Shown: piece after piece, positions 37,508 to 45,654 of the stretch
How positions within the stretch are numbered: position 1 is the stretch's first letter
Layout of the letters: each line of letters opens with the position of its first letter
Origin: an uncultured Bacillota bacterium
GTDB lineage: Bacteria > Bacillota > Clostridia > Lachnospirales > Lachnospiraceae
DNA length: 64,000 nucleotides
Reading direction: 5' to 3'
Assembly: GCA_949291945.1 (NCBI GenBank)
Contig: CASEXH010000015.1
Coordinates: forward strand, 1-64,000
Position numbers and translations under genes: made by a program
The notes under the pieces: model-generated
Seen by the model: the letters and a program-made list of their open reading frames with translations, nothing else
Databases searched by the model: none
What the model was told of the DNA's origin: nothing

Positions 37508-38266
37508 ATGAGACGTTCATCATCAGACCTAAAAGCCTTAGCCAGACAGGCCCTGAGCGGACAATGGGGGCTTCCTGTTGCTGCCTGCCTGCTTATATTT
37601 ATTTGTTCTTTTATTCTGACTCTGGTGATCACTGCCCTGTTGAATCCATACAGTGTGCTGAGTATCATCACTTGTCAGATCATGATCTACATTGTCAGTC
37701 TTTTTATTTCACTTTTTCAGGCAGGCTACATGAAGCTGCTCCTGAACATGAACCGGAAAGAGCCTTTCAGCCTGAAAGACCTGATCAGCCCTTTCACCCT
37801 GCAACCGGACAGATTCCTGACTGTAAATCTGATCCTGCTTCTGGCGGAAGTGCTTCTTTCCCTTCCTTTAGACGTATTAAGCTACCGCACCAGCGGCATG
37901 ACCTCTTTGTCTTTCTCTCTGGGCGGTTCTCTGATAGCGGCTCTGGTTGGGCTTATCCTTTCCCTGTTCTTCGGACTGTCCAACTATCTGCTTCTGGATA
38001 ATCCCCAGATGGGCGCCATAGAATCCATGAAAGTAAGCTGCCGCCTGATGAAGGGGAACAGGGGCAGGTATTTTTACATCACCCTGAGTTTTATCCCTCT
38101 CTCGGTTGCCTGTATCTTCACCTGTTATATCGGATTGCTCTGGCTGGAGCCCTATATTGCAAACACCAGGGCCCATTTCTATATGGATGTCACCGGAGAG
38201 CTGGACAATCCCGGACCCAAGGAAGATCCCCCTGTTCAGGAACAGTCCTTTAACAGCTATATGTAA
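37508..38266 (+). CDS. DUF975 family membrane protein
   Basis: A 252-aa protein. The N-terminus RRSSSDLKALARQALSGQWG is the characteristic DUF975 start, followed by about five or six helices and a polar proline-rich tail. Related proteins resemble glycerophosphoryl phosphodiesterase membrane domains; no function is established. GGAG lies 8 nt upstream of the ATG. It ends at a strong bidirectional terminator shared with apgM. Confidence 0.85.
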   Translation: MRRSSSDLKALARQALSGQWGLPVAACLLIFICSFILTLVITALLNPYSVLSIITCQIMIYIVSLFISLFQAGYMKLLLNMNRKEPFSLKDLISPFTLQPDRFLTVNLILLLAEVLLSLPLDVLSYRTSGMTSLSFSLGGSLIAALVGLILSLFFGLSNYLLLDNPQMGAIESMKVSCRLMKGNRGRYFYITLSFIPLSVACIFTCYIGLLWLEPYIANTRAHFYMDVTGELDNPGPKEDPPVQEQSFNSYM

Positions 38267-38270
38267 AAGA

Positions 38271-38315
38271 AACCCCCTATCACATTTCCGCAAAAATGTG
38301 ATAGGGGGGATTTTT
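38271..38315. terminator. bidirectional terminator between DUF975 and apgM
   Basis: CCCCCTATCACATTT and AAATGTGATAGGGGG form a 15-bp perfect stem with a short loop. TTTTT follows rightwards and a mixed T-run leftwards. Confidence 0.92.
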
Positions 38316-38322
38316 CTTAATA

Positions 38323-39525
38323 TTATTCTTTCAACAAGTACCGGATGAGCTCATGCCCCTTTTCCAGCAGTTTTCCTGTTTTTCCGGCTTCTGCCTCACT
38401 GTAGCAGACTCCTTCCTTCTCTTCTTTGTTTCTGCTGTCATAGAGCACGTAGGGAACAGGATCGGAGGTGTGCGTCTTCACACAGATGGGAGTCGGATGA
38501 TCCGGCAGTACCAGCATCCGGTAATCCTCTCCGGAAGCGTCCATACCTTCTTTGATCCTGTCCACCACTCTTTGATCCAGATATTCGATGGCCTTAATCT
38601 TCTTTTCTATACTTCCCTGATGGCCCATCTCGTCAGGGGCCTCCACATGAACATATACAAAATCGCAGCCATCCTCCAGCAATGCTTTCAAAGCAGCATC
38701 TGCTTTTCCCTCATAATTGGTATCCAGACCTCCGTTGGCCCCTTCCACATAAATATTTTTCATGCTGGTTCCCACGGCGATCCCTTTTAAAAGATCCACG
38801 GCGGAGATCATAGCTCCTTTTTTATGGAATTTCTCTTCAAAAGAATCCAGAGAAGGCTTTGTGCCTGCTCCCCAAAACCACAGACTGTTTCCCGGATTCA
38901 GTCCTTTTTCCATTCTGGCCCGGTTTACAGGATGATCCTTCAGGATCTCATAGCTCTTTTTCTGCATTTCCAGAAGAGCCGGCTCATCGGGAAGGTATTC
39001 CCCGATTTTCTTTCCCCGGATATCGTGAGGAGGAGTAAGGGGCACTGTCATCCCTTCTTTCCAGATCAGGCAGTGGCGGTAGCTGGTGCCGGTATAAAAC
39101 TGAAAAATCTCATTTTCCAACTCCTTTTTTACTGCTTCCAGAAGGATTCCGGCCTCCTCTGTAGTGATCTCATCTGCACTGTGGTCCAGGATCCGCTTAT
39201 CCTCGTAATTCTCCTCCTGAGTCAGGGTCACCAGGTTGGCACGTATCGCCACATCTCCCTCCTGCATATCCACGCCGATATTCAGGGCCTCCAGAGGAGA
39301 TCTGCCGGAATAGTAGATTTTTGGATCATATCCAAGTACGGAAAGATTTGCCGTATCGCTTCCCGGCGCCATTCCCCGGGGAACGTTCTTTACCATTCCC
39401 ATTTCTCCCCATCTGGCCAGATTATCCATCCCGGGGGTGTCTGCGTATTCCAGAGGAGTTTTTCCTCCCAGTTCCTCCAGAGGCTGGTCTGCCATACCGT
39501 CTCCTAAAACCACAATATACTTCAT
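38323..39525 (-). CDS. apgM: 2,3-bisphosphoglycerate-independent phosphoglycerate mutase, archaeal type
   Basis: A 400-aa alkaline-phosphatase-superfamily enzyme. The metal site starts at VLGDGMADQP, the phosphoserine is in GSDTANLSVLGYDP, and C-terminal ligands include YVHVEAPDEMGHQG and VLPDHPTP. It interconverts 3- and 2-phosphoglycerate. In many Firmicutes this gene sits beside threonine genes and has been annotated as a homoserine kinase substitute. Here it is 13 nt after hom, so a role in the homoserine/threonine branch is a real alternative. GAGG lies 9 nt before the ATG. Confidence 0.9.
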   Translation of the reverse strand: MKYIVVLGDGMADQPLEELGGKTPLEYADTPGMDNLARWGEMGMVKNVPRGMAPGSDTANLSVLGYDPKIYYSGRSPLEALNIGVDMQEGDVAIRANLVTLTQEENYEDKRILDHSADEITTEEAGILLEAVKKELENEIFQFYTGTSYRHCLIWKEGMTVPLTPPHDIRGKKIGEYLPDEPALLEMQKKSYEILKDHPVNRARMEKGLNPGNSLWFWGAGTKPSLDSFEEKFHKKGAMISAVDLLKGIAVGTSMKNIYVEGANGGLDTNYEGKADAALKALLEDGCDFVYVHVEAPDEMGHQGSIEKKIKAIEYLDQRVVDRIKEGMDASGEDYRMLVLPDHPTPICVKTHTSDPVPYVLYDSRNKEEKEGVCYSEAEAGKTGKLLEKGHELIRYLLKE

Positions 39526-39538
39526 GTTCTTCTACCTC

Positions 39539-40756
39539 TTATGCTCTGATACGGATCCTGCCCAGGATTTCCGGACAAGCAGCCGCTTTCTCGTCAAACG
39601 TTCCTTCACTCATCATTTCTGTAACAAACCCGAATTCATCGTCCAGTCCCGGAACAGAAATAAATTCTGCTTTTCCAAAGAGCACTTCGATTTTCTCTTT
39701 GTCTTCCTGAAGGTTTCCTTTCACCCTTACAAAGAATTTATGTTCTACATCTTTTATGTCAACCTGATCCAGAACCTTGCTGCTCCAGTAAGTCACTACC
39801 GTCTTGCCCTGATGTTTTGCACAGTCCACAACATCTCCCACCACAGCGCTGGCGGTAGGCAGTTTTCCTGCTCCGCTGCCGTAGAACATAGCGTCTCCCA
39901 ATACATTTCCATGTACAAAAATAGCATTAAACACACCGTTTACACTATACAGAGGACTATTCTTTCCTACCAGTTCCGGGCATACCATTGCATAAAATTT
40001 CCCGCCCTTTCTCTTGCTGGTAGCCAGCAGCTTCACCTTCATGCCAAGAAGGCTGGCATATTTCATATCTTCAGCGGTGATCTTCGTGATTCCCTCGGTA
40101 TAAATACTCTCATAATTTACATGAGCTCCATAGGCCAGAGAAGAAAGGATAGCGATCTTCCTGCAGGCGTCATAGCCTTCCACGTCTGCCTCCGGGTTTC
40201 TCTCCGCATATCCCTTTTCCTGGGCTTCCTTCAATACAGCATCAAAATCTGCATACCGGTCTCCCATTTCCGTCAGGATATAGTTTGTGGTTCCGTTTAA
40301 GATACCTGTGATCTCGTCAATCTCATCTGCTGTAAGAGAAGAGTTCAGCGGACGGATAATGGGAATGCCGCCCCCGCAGCTTGCCTCAAACATATAGTTT
40401 ACCTTATGGGCCTTGGCGATCTCAATAAGCTCCAGGCCATGTCTGGCAACCAGTTCCTTATTAGAGGTACACACAGACTTTCCTGCCTCTAAGGCTCTTT
40501 TTGAGAAAGTATAGGCCGGCTCCACTCCGCCCATCACTTCTACCACGATCCTCACTTCCGGATCATTAATGATCGTTTCAAAATCATGGACCAGGATATT
40601 CTCTATAGGACTTCCCGGAAAATCCCTGAGGTCCAACACATACTTGATATGGATCTCCTCTCCTGCTCTTTTTTTGATACTCTCTTTGTTCGTATCCAAT
40701 ACTTCCACTACACCGGAACCTACAGTTCCATAGCCTAACACTGCAATTTGAATCAT
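39539..40756 (-). CDS. hom: homoserine dehydrogenase
   Basis: A 405-aa enzyme reducing aspartate semialdehyde to homoserine for threonine and methionine. It has an N-terminal NAD(P) fold with GYGTVGSGVVEVL, a catalytic domain with TSNKELVARHG and GTTNYIL, and a C-terminal ACT domain (HKFFVRVKGNLQEDKEKI) for feedback control. AGAGGAG lies 6 nt before the ATG. It follows an ACT-domain protein gene by 15 nt and precedes apgM, forming a three-gene unit. Confidence 0.95.
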   Translation of the reverse strand: MIQIAVLGYGTVGSGVVEVLDTNKESIKKRAGEEIHIKYVLDLRDFPGSPIENILVHDFETIINDPEVRIVVEVMGGVEPAYTFSKRALEAGKSVCTSNKELVARHGLELIEIAKAHKVNYMFEASCGGGIPIIRPLNSSLTADEIDEITGILNGTTNYILTEMGDRYADFDAVLKEAQEKGYAERNPEADVEGYDACRKIAILSSLAYGAHVNYESIYTEGITKITAEDMKYASLLGMKVKLLATSKRKGGKFYAMVCPELVGKNSPLYSVNGVFNAIFVHGNVLGDAMFYGSGAGKLPTASAVVGDVVDCAKHQGKTVVTYWSSKVLDQVDIKDVEHKFFVRVKGNLQEDKEKIEVLFGKAEFISVPGLDDEFGFVTEMMSEGTFDEKAAACPEILGRIRIRA

Positions 40757-40771
40757 AATCTTCTCCTCTGC

Positions 40772-41215
40772 CTATTCTCTGCCTAATATTTTCAGATAAT
40801 GCACACCTTTAATATGCTCAATATTATCCACCATCGCCGCCGCATCCCCTTCTGTGGGAAGAATCGCCACACTTAAAGTAAGACCGGCTACGCCGTTCAT
40901 AGGGATACTCTGATGAATGGTCAGGATATTTCCGTGAAACTGGGCGATAGCCGCCAGTACCGCTGAAAGCAGTCCGGGCTCGTCATCCATCTGAAGGATA
41001 AAAGTAATGTTTTCCCCTTTGGTTTTCTCCTTAAATGGAAAAATATCATCTTTATATTTATAAAAGGAGCTTCTGCTTATCCCCACCGCATCTACTGCCT
41101 CCTGTACGGTATCCAGCTTTTGAGTATCCAAAAGTTTTTTGGCCTCCACTACTTTCAGAAGGACATCTGGCACCGCCTTTTCTGTTACTACATAATACTT
41201 GTTGTGATCAGTCAT
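40772..41215 (-). CDS. ACT domain protein (PheB/UPF0735-like)
   Basis: A 147-aa putative amino-acid-sensing regulator. An N-terminal helix-turn-helix-like segment (VQEAVDAVGISRSSFYKYKDDI) precedes an ACT domain (ITFILQMDDEPGLLSAVLAAI). ATG 41215 has AAGGTG 6 nt upstream. Proteins of this family are often first in hom operons and are thought to sense pathway amino acids; a specific ligand is not established. It shares the operon with hom and apgM. Confidence 0.87.
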   Translation of the reverse strand: MTDHNKYYVVTEKAVPDVLLKVVEAKKLLDTQKLDTVQEAVDAVGISRSSFYKYKDDIFPFKEKTKGENITFILQMDDEPGLLSAVLAAIAQFHGNILTIHQSIPMNGVAGLTLSVAILPTEGDAAAMVDNIEHIKGVHYLKILGRE

Positions 41216-41293
41216 AAGGTTCACCTTTGTTCTTTCCAAAAATACATTTGTGCGTCCTCAGAAGATAGTACCATACTTTATCCTTTTAGGCAA

Positions 41294-42412
41294 CTATTTT
41301 TCCTTTTTTCCCAAAGCGGACCATTTCAGGTAAGCATTGATAAAGTTATCAATGTTTCCGTTCATCACCGCATCTACGTTTCCCGTTTCCTCATTGGTCC
41401 TGTGATCTTTCACCATGGTATATGGCTGCATGACATAAGAGCGGATCTGATTTCCCCAGCCGATCTCTGTCAGCTCGCCCTGGATGCCGGAAAGCTTCTT
41501 CTCATTTTCCTGCTGCTTCAGCATATACAGCTTCGCTTTCAGCATCTGCATGGCTTTATCTTTGTTCTGGAACTGAGAACGTTCATTCTGGCACTGTACC
41601 ACGATTCCGGTGGGAATATGGGTAATACGCACTGCCGAAGAGGTCTTATTGATATGCTGGCCGCCGGCACCACTGGAACGGTAGGTATCGATCTTCAGAT
41701 CGTCGGGATTGATCTCCACGTCCAGATCCTCTTCTATGTCCGGCATCACATCACAGGAAACAAAGGAAGTCTGTCTTTTTCCTGCAGCATTGAAGGGAGA
41801 GATCCTGACCAGACGGTGAACTCCCTTTTCCGATTTCAGATATCCATAGGCATTTTCCCCGTTTACCTGTAAGGTCACGGATTTAATCCCCGCTTCCTCA
41901 CCATCCAGATAATCCAGAACCTCTGTGGAAAATCCATGCCGGTCTGCCCAGCGAAGGTACATACGGTAAAGCATGCTGGCCCAGTCACAGGACTCCGTAC
42001 CGCCGGCCCCTGCGTGAAGGGTTACAATGGCGCTGCATTTGTCGTATTCTCCTGAAAGAAGGGTTTTGATCCGGATGTTTTCGAACTCCTCCTCAAACTC
42101 TTTCAGCATCTCTTCAATATCAGGAATTACCGAAGGGTCATTTTCTTCATATCCCATATCAATCATCAGCTCGATCTCTTCTTTCTGGTTCTGAAGTTTA
42201 TTATAGACCTCCATATCGCTTTTCAATGCGCTTAATTCTTTCATCATTTTCTGAGACCTTTCCGCATTGTCCCAGAATCCGGGGGCCTCCATCTCTCTTT
42301 CCAGCTCCTCTACCCGCTGCTCTTTATTCTCCAGGTCAAGGGATTCCCTCACCTCTTCCAGAGGCTGGGCATACCCGTTCAGCCTGGTCTTAAAGCCATC
42401 TAATTCAACCAC
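41294..42412 (-). CDS. prfB: peptide chain release factor 2, no programmed frameshift
   Basis: RF2 ends translation at UGA and UAA. The 372-aa protein has the anticodon-like SPF tripeptide (VRISPFNAAGKR) and the catalytic GGQ (SSGAGGQHINKT). One continuous frame runs from ATG 42412. At the place of the usual +1 frameshift site (CUU UGA C) the codons are TCC CTT GAC CTG, so the internal UGA is gone and autoregulation by UGA readout should be lost. It follows secA and a small gene on the same strand. Confidence 0.95.
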   Translation of the reverse strand: MVELDGFKTRLNGYAQPLEEVRESLDLENKEQRVEELEREMEAPGFWDNAERSQKMMKELSALKSDMEVYNKLQNQKEEIELMIDMGYEENDPSVIPDIEEMLKEFEEEFENIRIKTLLSGEYDKCSAIVTLHAGAGGTESCDWASMLYRMYLRWADRHGFSTEVLDYLDGEEAGIKSVTLQVNGENAYGYLKSEKGVHRLVRISPFNAAGKRQTSFVSCDVMPDIEEDLDVEINPDDLKIDTYRSSGAGGQHINKTSSAVRITHIPTGIVVQCQNERSQFQNKDKAMQMLKAKLYMLKQQENEKKLSGIQGELTEIGWGNQIRSYVMQPYTMVKDHRTNEETGNVDAVMNGNIDNFINAYLKWSALGKKEK

Positions 42413-42429
42413 TCTTATTTTCCTCCTTC

Positions 42430-42669
42430 TTACTCATCAATCTCTACCGTTACCATATAAATACTCACCTGCGGTTCTACCTTTCGCACTGTACCTGTAA
42501 GCTTATCCAAAGGCTTCTTCAGATTACTGGACATGGCCACTGCAGGTTTGATAGTATAGTAGTACATGACTCCCGACATGGTGATGGCCTGATCTTCCTT
42601 CAGCTCCACCCGGTCTCCCGGCTTGACCAGTCCTTCTCTCTCCATAGTAAAATCCACCATCTGTCCCAT
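42430..42669 (-). CDS. small conserved-looking protein between secA and prfB
   Basis: A 79-aa protein of unknown function. It is beta-rich: GLVKPGDRVELKEDQ, AITMSGVMYYYTIKP, then KLTGTVRKVEP and SIYMVTVEIDE, which looks like an SH3- or OB-like small barrel. No membrane segment, signal or zinc motif. ATG 42669 is preferred because AGGAGG is 7 nt upstream; the ATG two codons earlier is 1 nt from it. It ends 17 nt before prfB, implying co-expression with protein secretion and translation genes. Confidence 0.75.
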   Translation of the reverse strand: MGQMVDFTMEREGLVKPGDRVELKEDQAITMSGVMYYYTIKPAVAMSSNLKKPLDKLTGTVRKVEPQVSIYMVTVEIDE

Positions 42670-42839
42670 AACCATTCCTCCTCACACAAACCGGAAGTCC
42701 TCATCCTGTTTTAAGACTGTAACTGACAAACTGCTGCAGTTACAGTTGCCTATACCTACAGCAGTCCTATGCCATTTTCCAGTAGCTGTCCGGCCATAAA
42801 GCCCAAACAGCTGCATTCCTCTATATTTCTCTCCGGCGA

Positions 42840-45413
42840 TCAGCTGATCTTCTTCCTGCCACAGCACTGTTTATACTTCTTTCCGCTCCCGCAGGGACAT
42901 GGATCGTTGGGATATACTTTTTTCTCTGCTTTCTGCACAGGTTTCTTAGGGCCGGAATCATCCTTATTGGTTCCTGTCACCTGAGCCACCTGCTCTCTTT
43001 CTACCTTCTGCTCCAGACGGACATGATACAGGAGCCGCAGAGTAGTCTCCTGAATGGCAGCAATCATGCTGTCAAACATTTCATAGGCCTGAAGTTTATA
43101 TTCCACCTTGGGATCTCTCTGTCCGTAAGCCTGAAGGCCGATTCCCTGACGGAGTTGATCCATATCATCGATGTGATCCATCCACTTCTGGTCAATGACC
43201 TTCAGCAGGATCACTCGCTCCAGCTCACGAAGCTGCTCGGCTTCCGGAAACTCCGCTTCTTTCTCCTCGTAAAGCTTTACAGCCTCTTCTTTCAGCTTCT
43301 GTTTCACCTGGTTTTTCTTCATACCCTTGATATCTTCACGGGTAATGGGCTTTAACGGGATGATAGGACGGAGAACAGCATTCATTTCATTCATATCCCA
43401 TTCTTCCTGATCCACATCATCAGAAAATACCATATCTACAGCATGTTCTACCGTATCTGTGATCATCTTATATATAGCATCCCGCATGTTTTCGCCGTCC
43501 AATACTCTCCGGCGCTCTTTATAGATAATCTCTCTCTGTTCATTATTTACCTGGTCATATTCCAGCAGGTTTTTACGGATACCGTAGTTATTGCTTTCGA
43601 TCTTCTTCTGTGCCTTTTCAATAGCGCTGGAAAGCATTTTGTGCTCAATCTGCTCATTTTCTGCCACGCCCAGAGACTTAAACATATTCATTAATTTTTC
43701 AGAGCCGAAAAGACGCATAAGATCGTCTTCCAGAGACAGGTAAAACCTGGATTCACCCGGATCTCCCTGACGTCCGGAACGTCCTCTCAGCTGATTGTCA
43801 ATACGCCTGGACTCGTGACGTTCTGTACCGATGATCTTCAATCCTCCAGCCGCTCTTGACACTTCATCCAGTTTAATATCTGTACCACGGCCGGCCATGT
43901 TGGTGGCAATGGTCACATTGCCTGCTTCACCGGCATGGGCCACGATTTCCGCCTCTTTTTCATGGAACTTGGCATTCAGCACCTGATGAGGAATCCCCTC
44001 TCTTTTCAACATACGGCTTAAAAGTTCAGATGTCTCAATGGTGATAGTGCCTACCAGAACCGGCTGCTGCTTTGCGTGGGCTTCTTTAACAGCTTCCACT
44101 ACAGCCCGGAATTTTTCCTTTTTGGTCATGTAAACCGCATCTTCCAAATCCACACGGGCAATAGGCTTGTTGGTAGGGATTTCAATAACGTCCATTCCGT
44201 AAATATCCCTAAATTCCTTCTCTTCCGTAAGAGCTGTACCGGTCATACCGGCTTTCTTTTTATATTTATTAAAGAAATTCTGGAATGTAATGGTTGCCAG
44301 GGTCTTGCTTTCCCGGCGTACCTTCACATGCTCTTTTGCCTCGATAGCCTGATGGAGACCATCGGAATACCGACGGCCCGGCATGATACGTCCTGTAAAT
44401 TCATCTACAATAAGTACCTCATCATCTTTTACCACATAGTCCTGATCCCGAAACATCAGATTATGCGCCCTGAGAGCCAGGTTAATATTGTGCTGGATCT
44501 CCAGGTTTTCCGGATCTGCCAGGTTCTCAATATGGAAAAATTCCTCTACCTTATGAACACCCTGTTCTGTCAGATTTACGATCTTGTCCTTTTCATTGAC
44601 GATAAAGTCCCCAGTCTCAGTGATCTCCTCGCCCATGATGGCGGTCATCTTGGTAACCTCGCCGCTGGCCTCGCCTCGCTCCAGCTGTCTGGCCAGAATG
44701 TCGCAGACTTCGTAAAGTCTGGTAGACTTGCCGCTCTGTCCGGAAATAATCAGAGGGGTACGGGCCTCATCAATAAGCACAGAGTCCACCTCATCGATAA
44801 TGGCATAGTGAAGATCTCTCTGTACCAGCTGTTCTTTGTAGATCACCATGTTGTCACGCAGGTAGTCAAATCCCAGTTCATTGTTGGTCACATAGGTAAT
44901 GTCACAGGCATACTGTGCTCTTCTCTCATCGTTTTTCATAGAGTTGAGCACCACGCCTACGGTAAGACCCAGAAACTCATGGACCTTTCCCATCCATTCC
45001 GCATCACGGCTTGCCAGATAATCATTGACTGTTACTATGTGTACGCCCTTTCCCTCCAAAGCATTCAGATAAGCAGGAAGGGTAGATACCAGAGTCTTTC
45101 CTTCACCGGTCTTCATCTCTGCGATACGGCCCTGGTGAAGGATAATACCGCCGATGAGCTGCACCCGATAATGTTCCATGCCCAAAACACGCTTTGCAGC
45201 TTCCCGGACAGTGGCAAATGCCTCCGGAAGAAGATCATCCAGGGTTTCTCCTTCCTGAAGACGATTTTTATATTCTCTGGTCTTTCCTCTAAGTTCATCG
45301 TCACTTAAAGCCTGCATCTGAGGCCGGAGAGACTCGATTTTATCCACAGTGGATTTAATCCTTTTTAATTCTCTCTCGCTGTGGGTTCCAAACACTTTCT
45401 CAATTACATTCAT
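42840..45413 (-). CDS. secA: preprotein translocase ATPase SecA
   Basis: An 857-aa motor that drives preproteins through SecYEG. Visible: Walker [25 protein letters not shown], the second nucleotide domain [13 protein letters not shown] and [11 protein letters not shown], and a C-terminal zinc-binding tail [14 protein letters not shown], which contacts SecB or lipid. ATG 45413 has TAGGAG 8 nt upstream; an in-frame GTG at 45422 lies too close to that site. It heads a secA-small gene-prfB group. Confidence 0.97.
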   Translation of the reverse strand: MNVIEKVFGTHSERELKRIKSTVDKIESLRPQMQALSDDELRGKTREYKNRLQEGETLDDLLPEAFATVREAAKRVLGMEHYRVQLIGGIILHQGRIAEMKTGEGKTLVSTLPAYLNALEGKGVHIVTVNDYLASRDAEWMGKVHEFLGLTVGVVLNSMKNDERRAQYACDITYVTNNELGFDYLRDNMVIYKEQLVQRDLHYAIIDEVDSVLIDEARTPLIISGQSGKSTRLYEVCDILARQLERGEASGEVTKMTAIMGEEITETGDFIVNEKDKIVNLTEQGVHKVEEFFHIENLADPENLEIQHNINLALRAHNLMFRDQDYVVKDDEVLIVDEFTGRIMPGRRYSDGLHQAIEAKEHVKVRRESKTLATITFQNFFNKYKKKAGMTGTALTEEKEFRDIYGMDVIEIPTNKPIARVDLEDAVYMTKKEKFRAVVEAVKEAHAKQQPVLVGTITIETSELLSRMLKREGIPHQVLNAKFHEKEAEIVAHAGEAGNVTIATNMAGRGTDIKLDEVSRAAGGLKIIGTERHESRRIDNQLRGRSGRQGDPGESRFYLSLEDDLMRLFGSEKLMNMFKSLGVAENEQIEHKMLSSAIEKAQKKIESNNYGIRKNLLEYDQVNNEQREIIYKERRRVLDGENMRDAIYKMITDTVEHAVDMVFSDDVDQEEWDMNEMNAVLRPIIPLKPITREDIKGMKKNQVKQKLKEEAVKLYEEKEAEFPEAEQLRELERVILLKVIDQKWMDHIDDMDQLRQGIGLQAYGQRDPKVEYKLQAYEMFDSMIAAIQETTLRLLYHVRLEQKVEREQVAQVTGTNKDDSGPKKPVQKAEKKVYPNDPCPCGSGKKYKQCCGRKKIS

Positions 45414-45458
45414 GCATTGCACTCCTATAACTATCCAATTTTTAAACTGTCAACGTTT

Positions 45459-45487
45459 ATTGTAACACTTTCCCTGTATGAACACAA
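45459..45487 (-). promoter_or_regulatory. probable secA promoter
   Basis: TTGTGT (45482-45487), 17-bp spacer, TACAAT (45459-45464). An alternative TTGACA closer to the gene (about 45448-45453) has only TTATAG at the -10 and would leave almost no leader. Confidence 0.5.
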
Positions 45488-45512
45488 GAACAAAGAATTT
45501 CTAGTCTTGACA

Positions 45513-45565
45513 AAAAAATCAGGGATATCCCAACTTCTTATAGAAATAATGTTGAGATATCCCTG
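45513..45565 (-). terminator. terminator after the GH2 gene
   Basis: CAGGGATATC-CAAC and GTTG-GATATCCCTG form a stem of about 15 bp with one mismatch and a 16-nt loop. On the minus strand it is followed by ATTTTTTT. It separates GH2 from secA. Confidence 0.85.
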
Positions 45566-45654
45566 AAAATCATTCCGATTGGGAGCAGGCCCATTAAACG
45601 TATATTAGGAATATTCTGGATTTTGTTTCATACGGCAGCTCCATCTGCCGTGAT

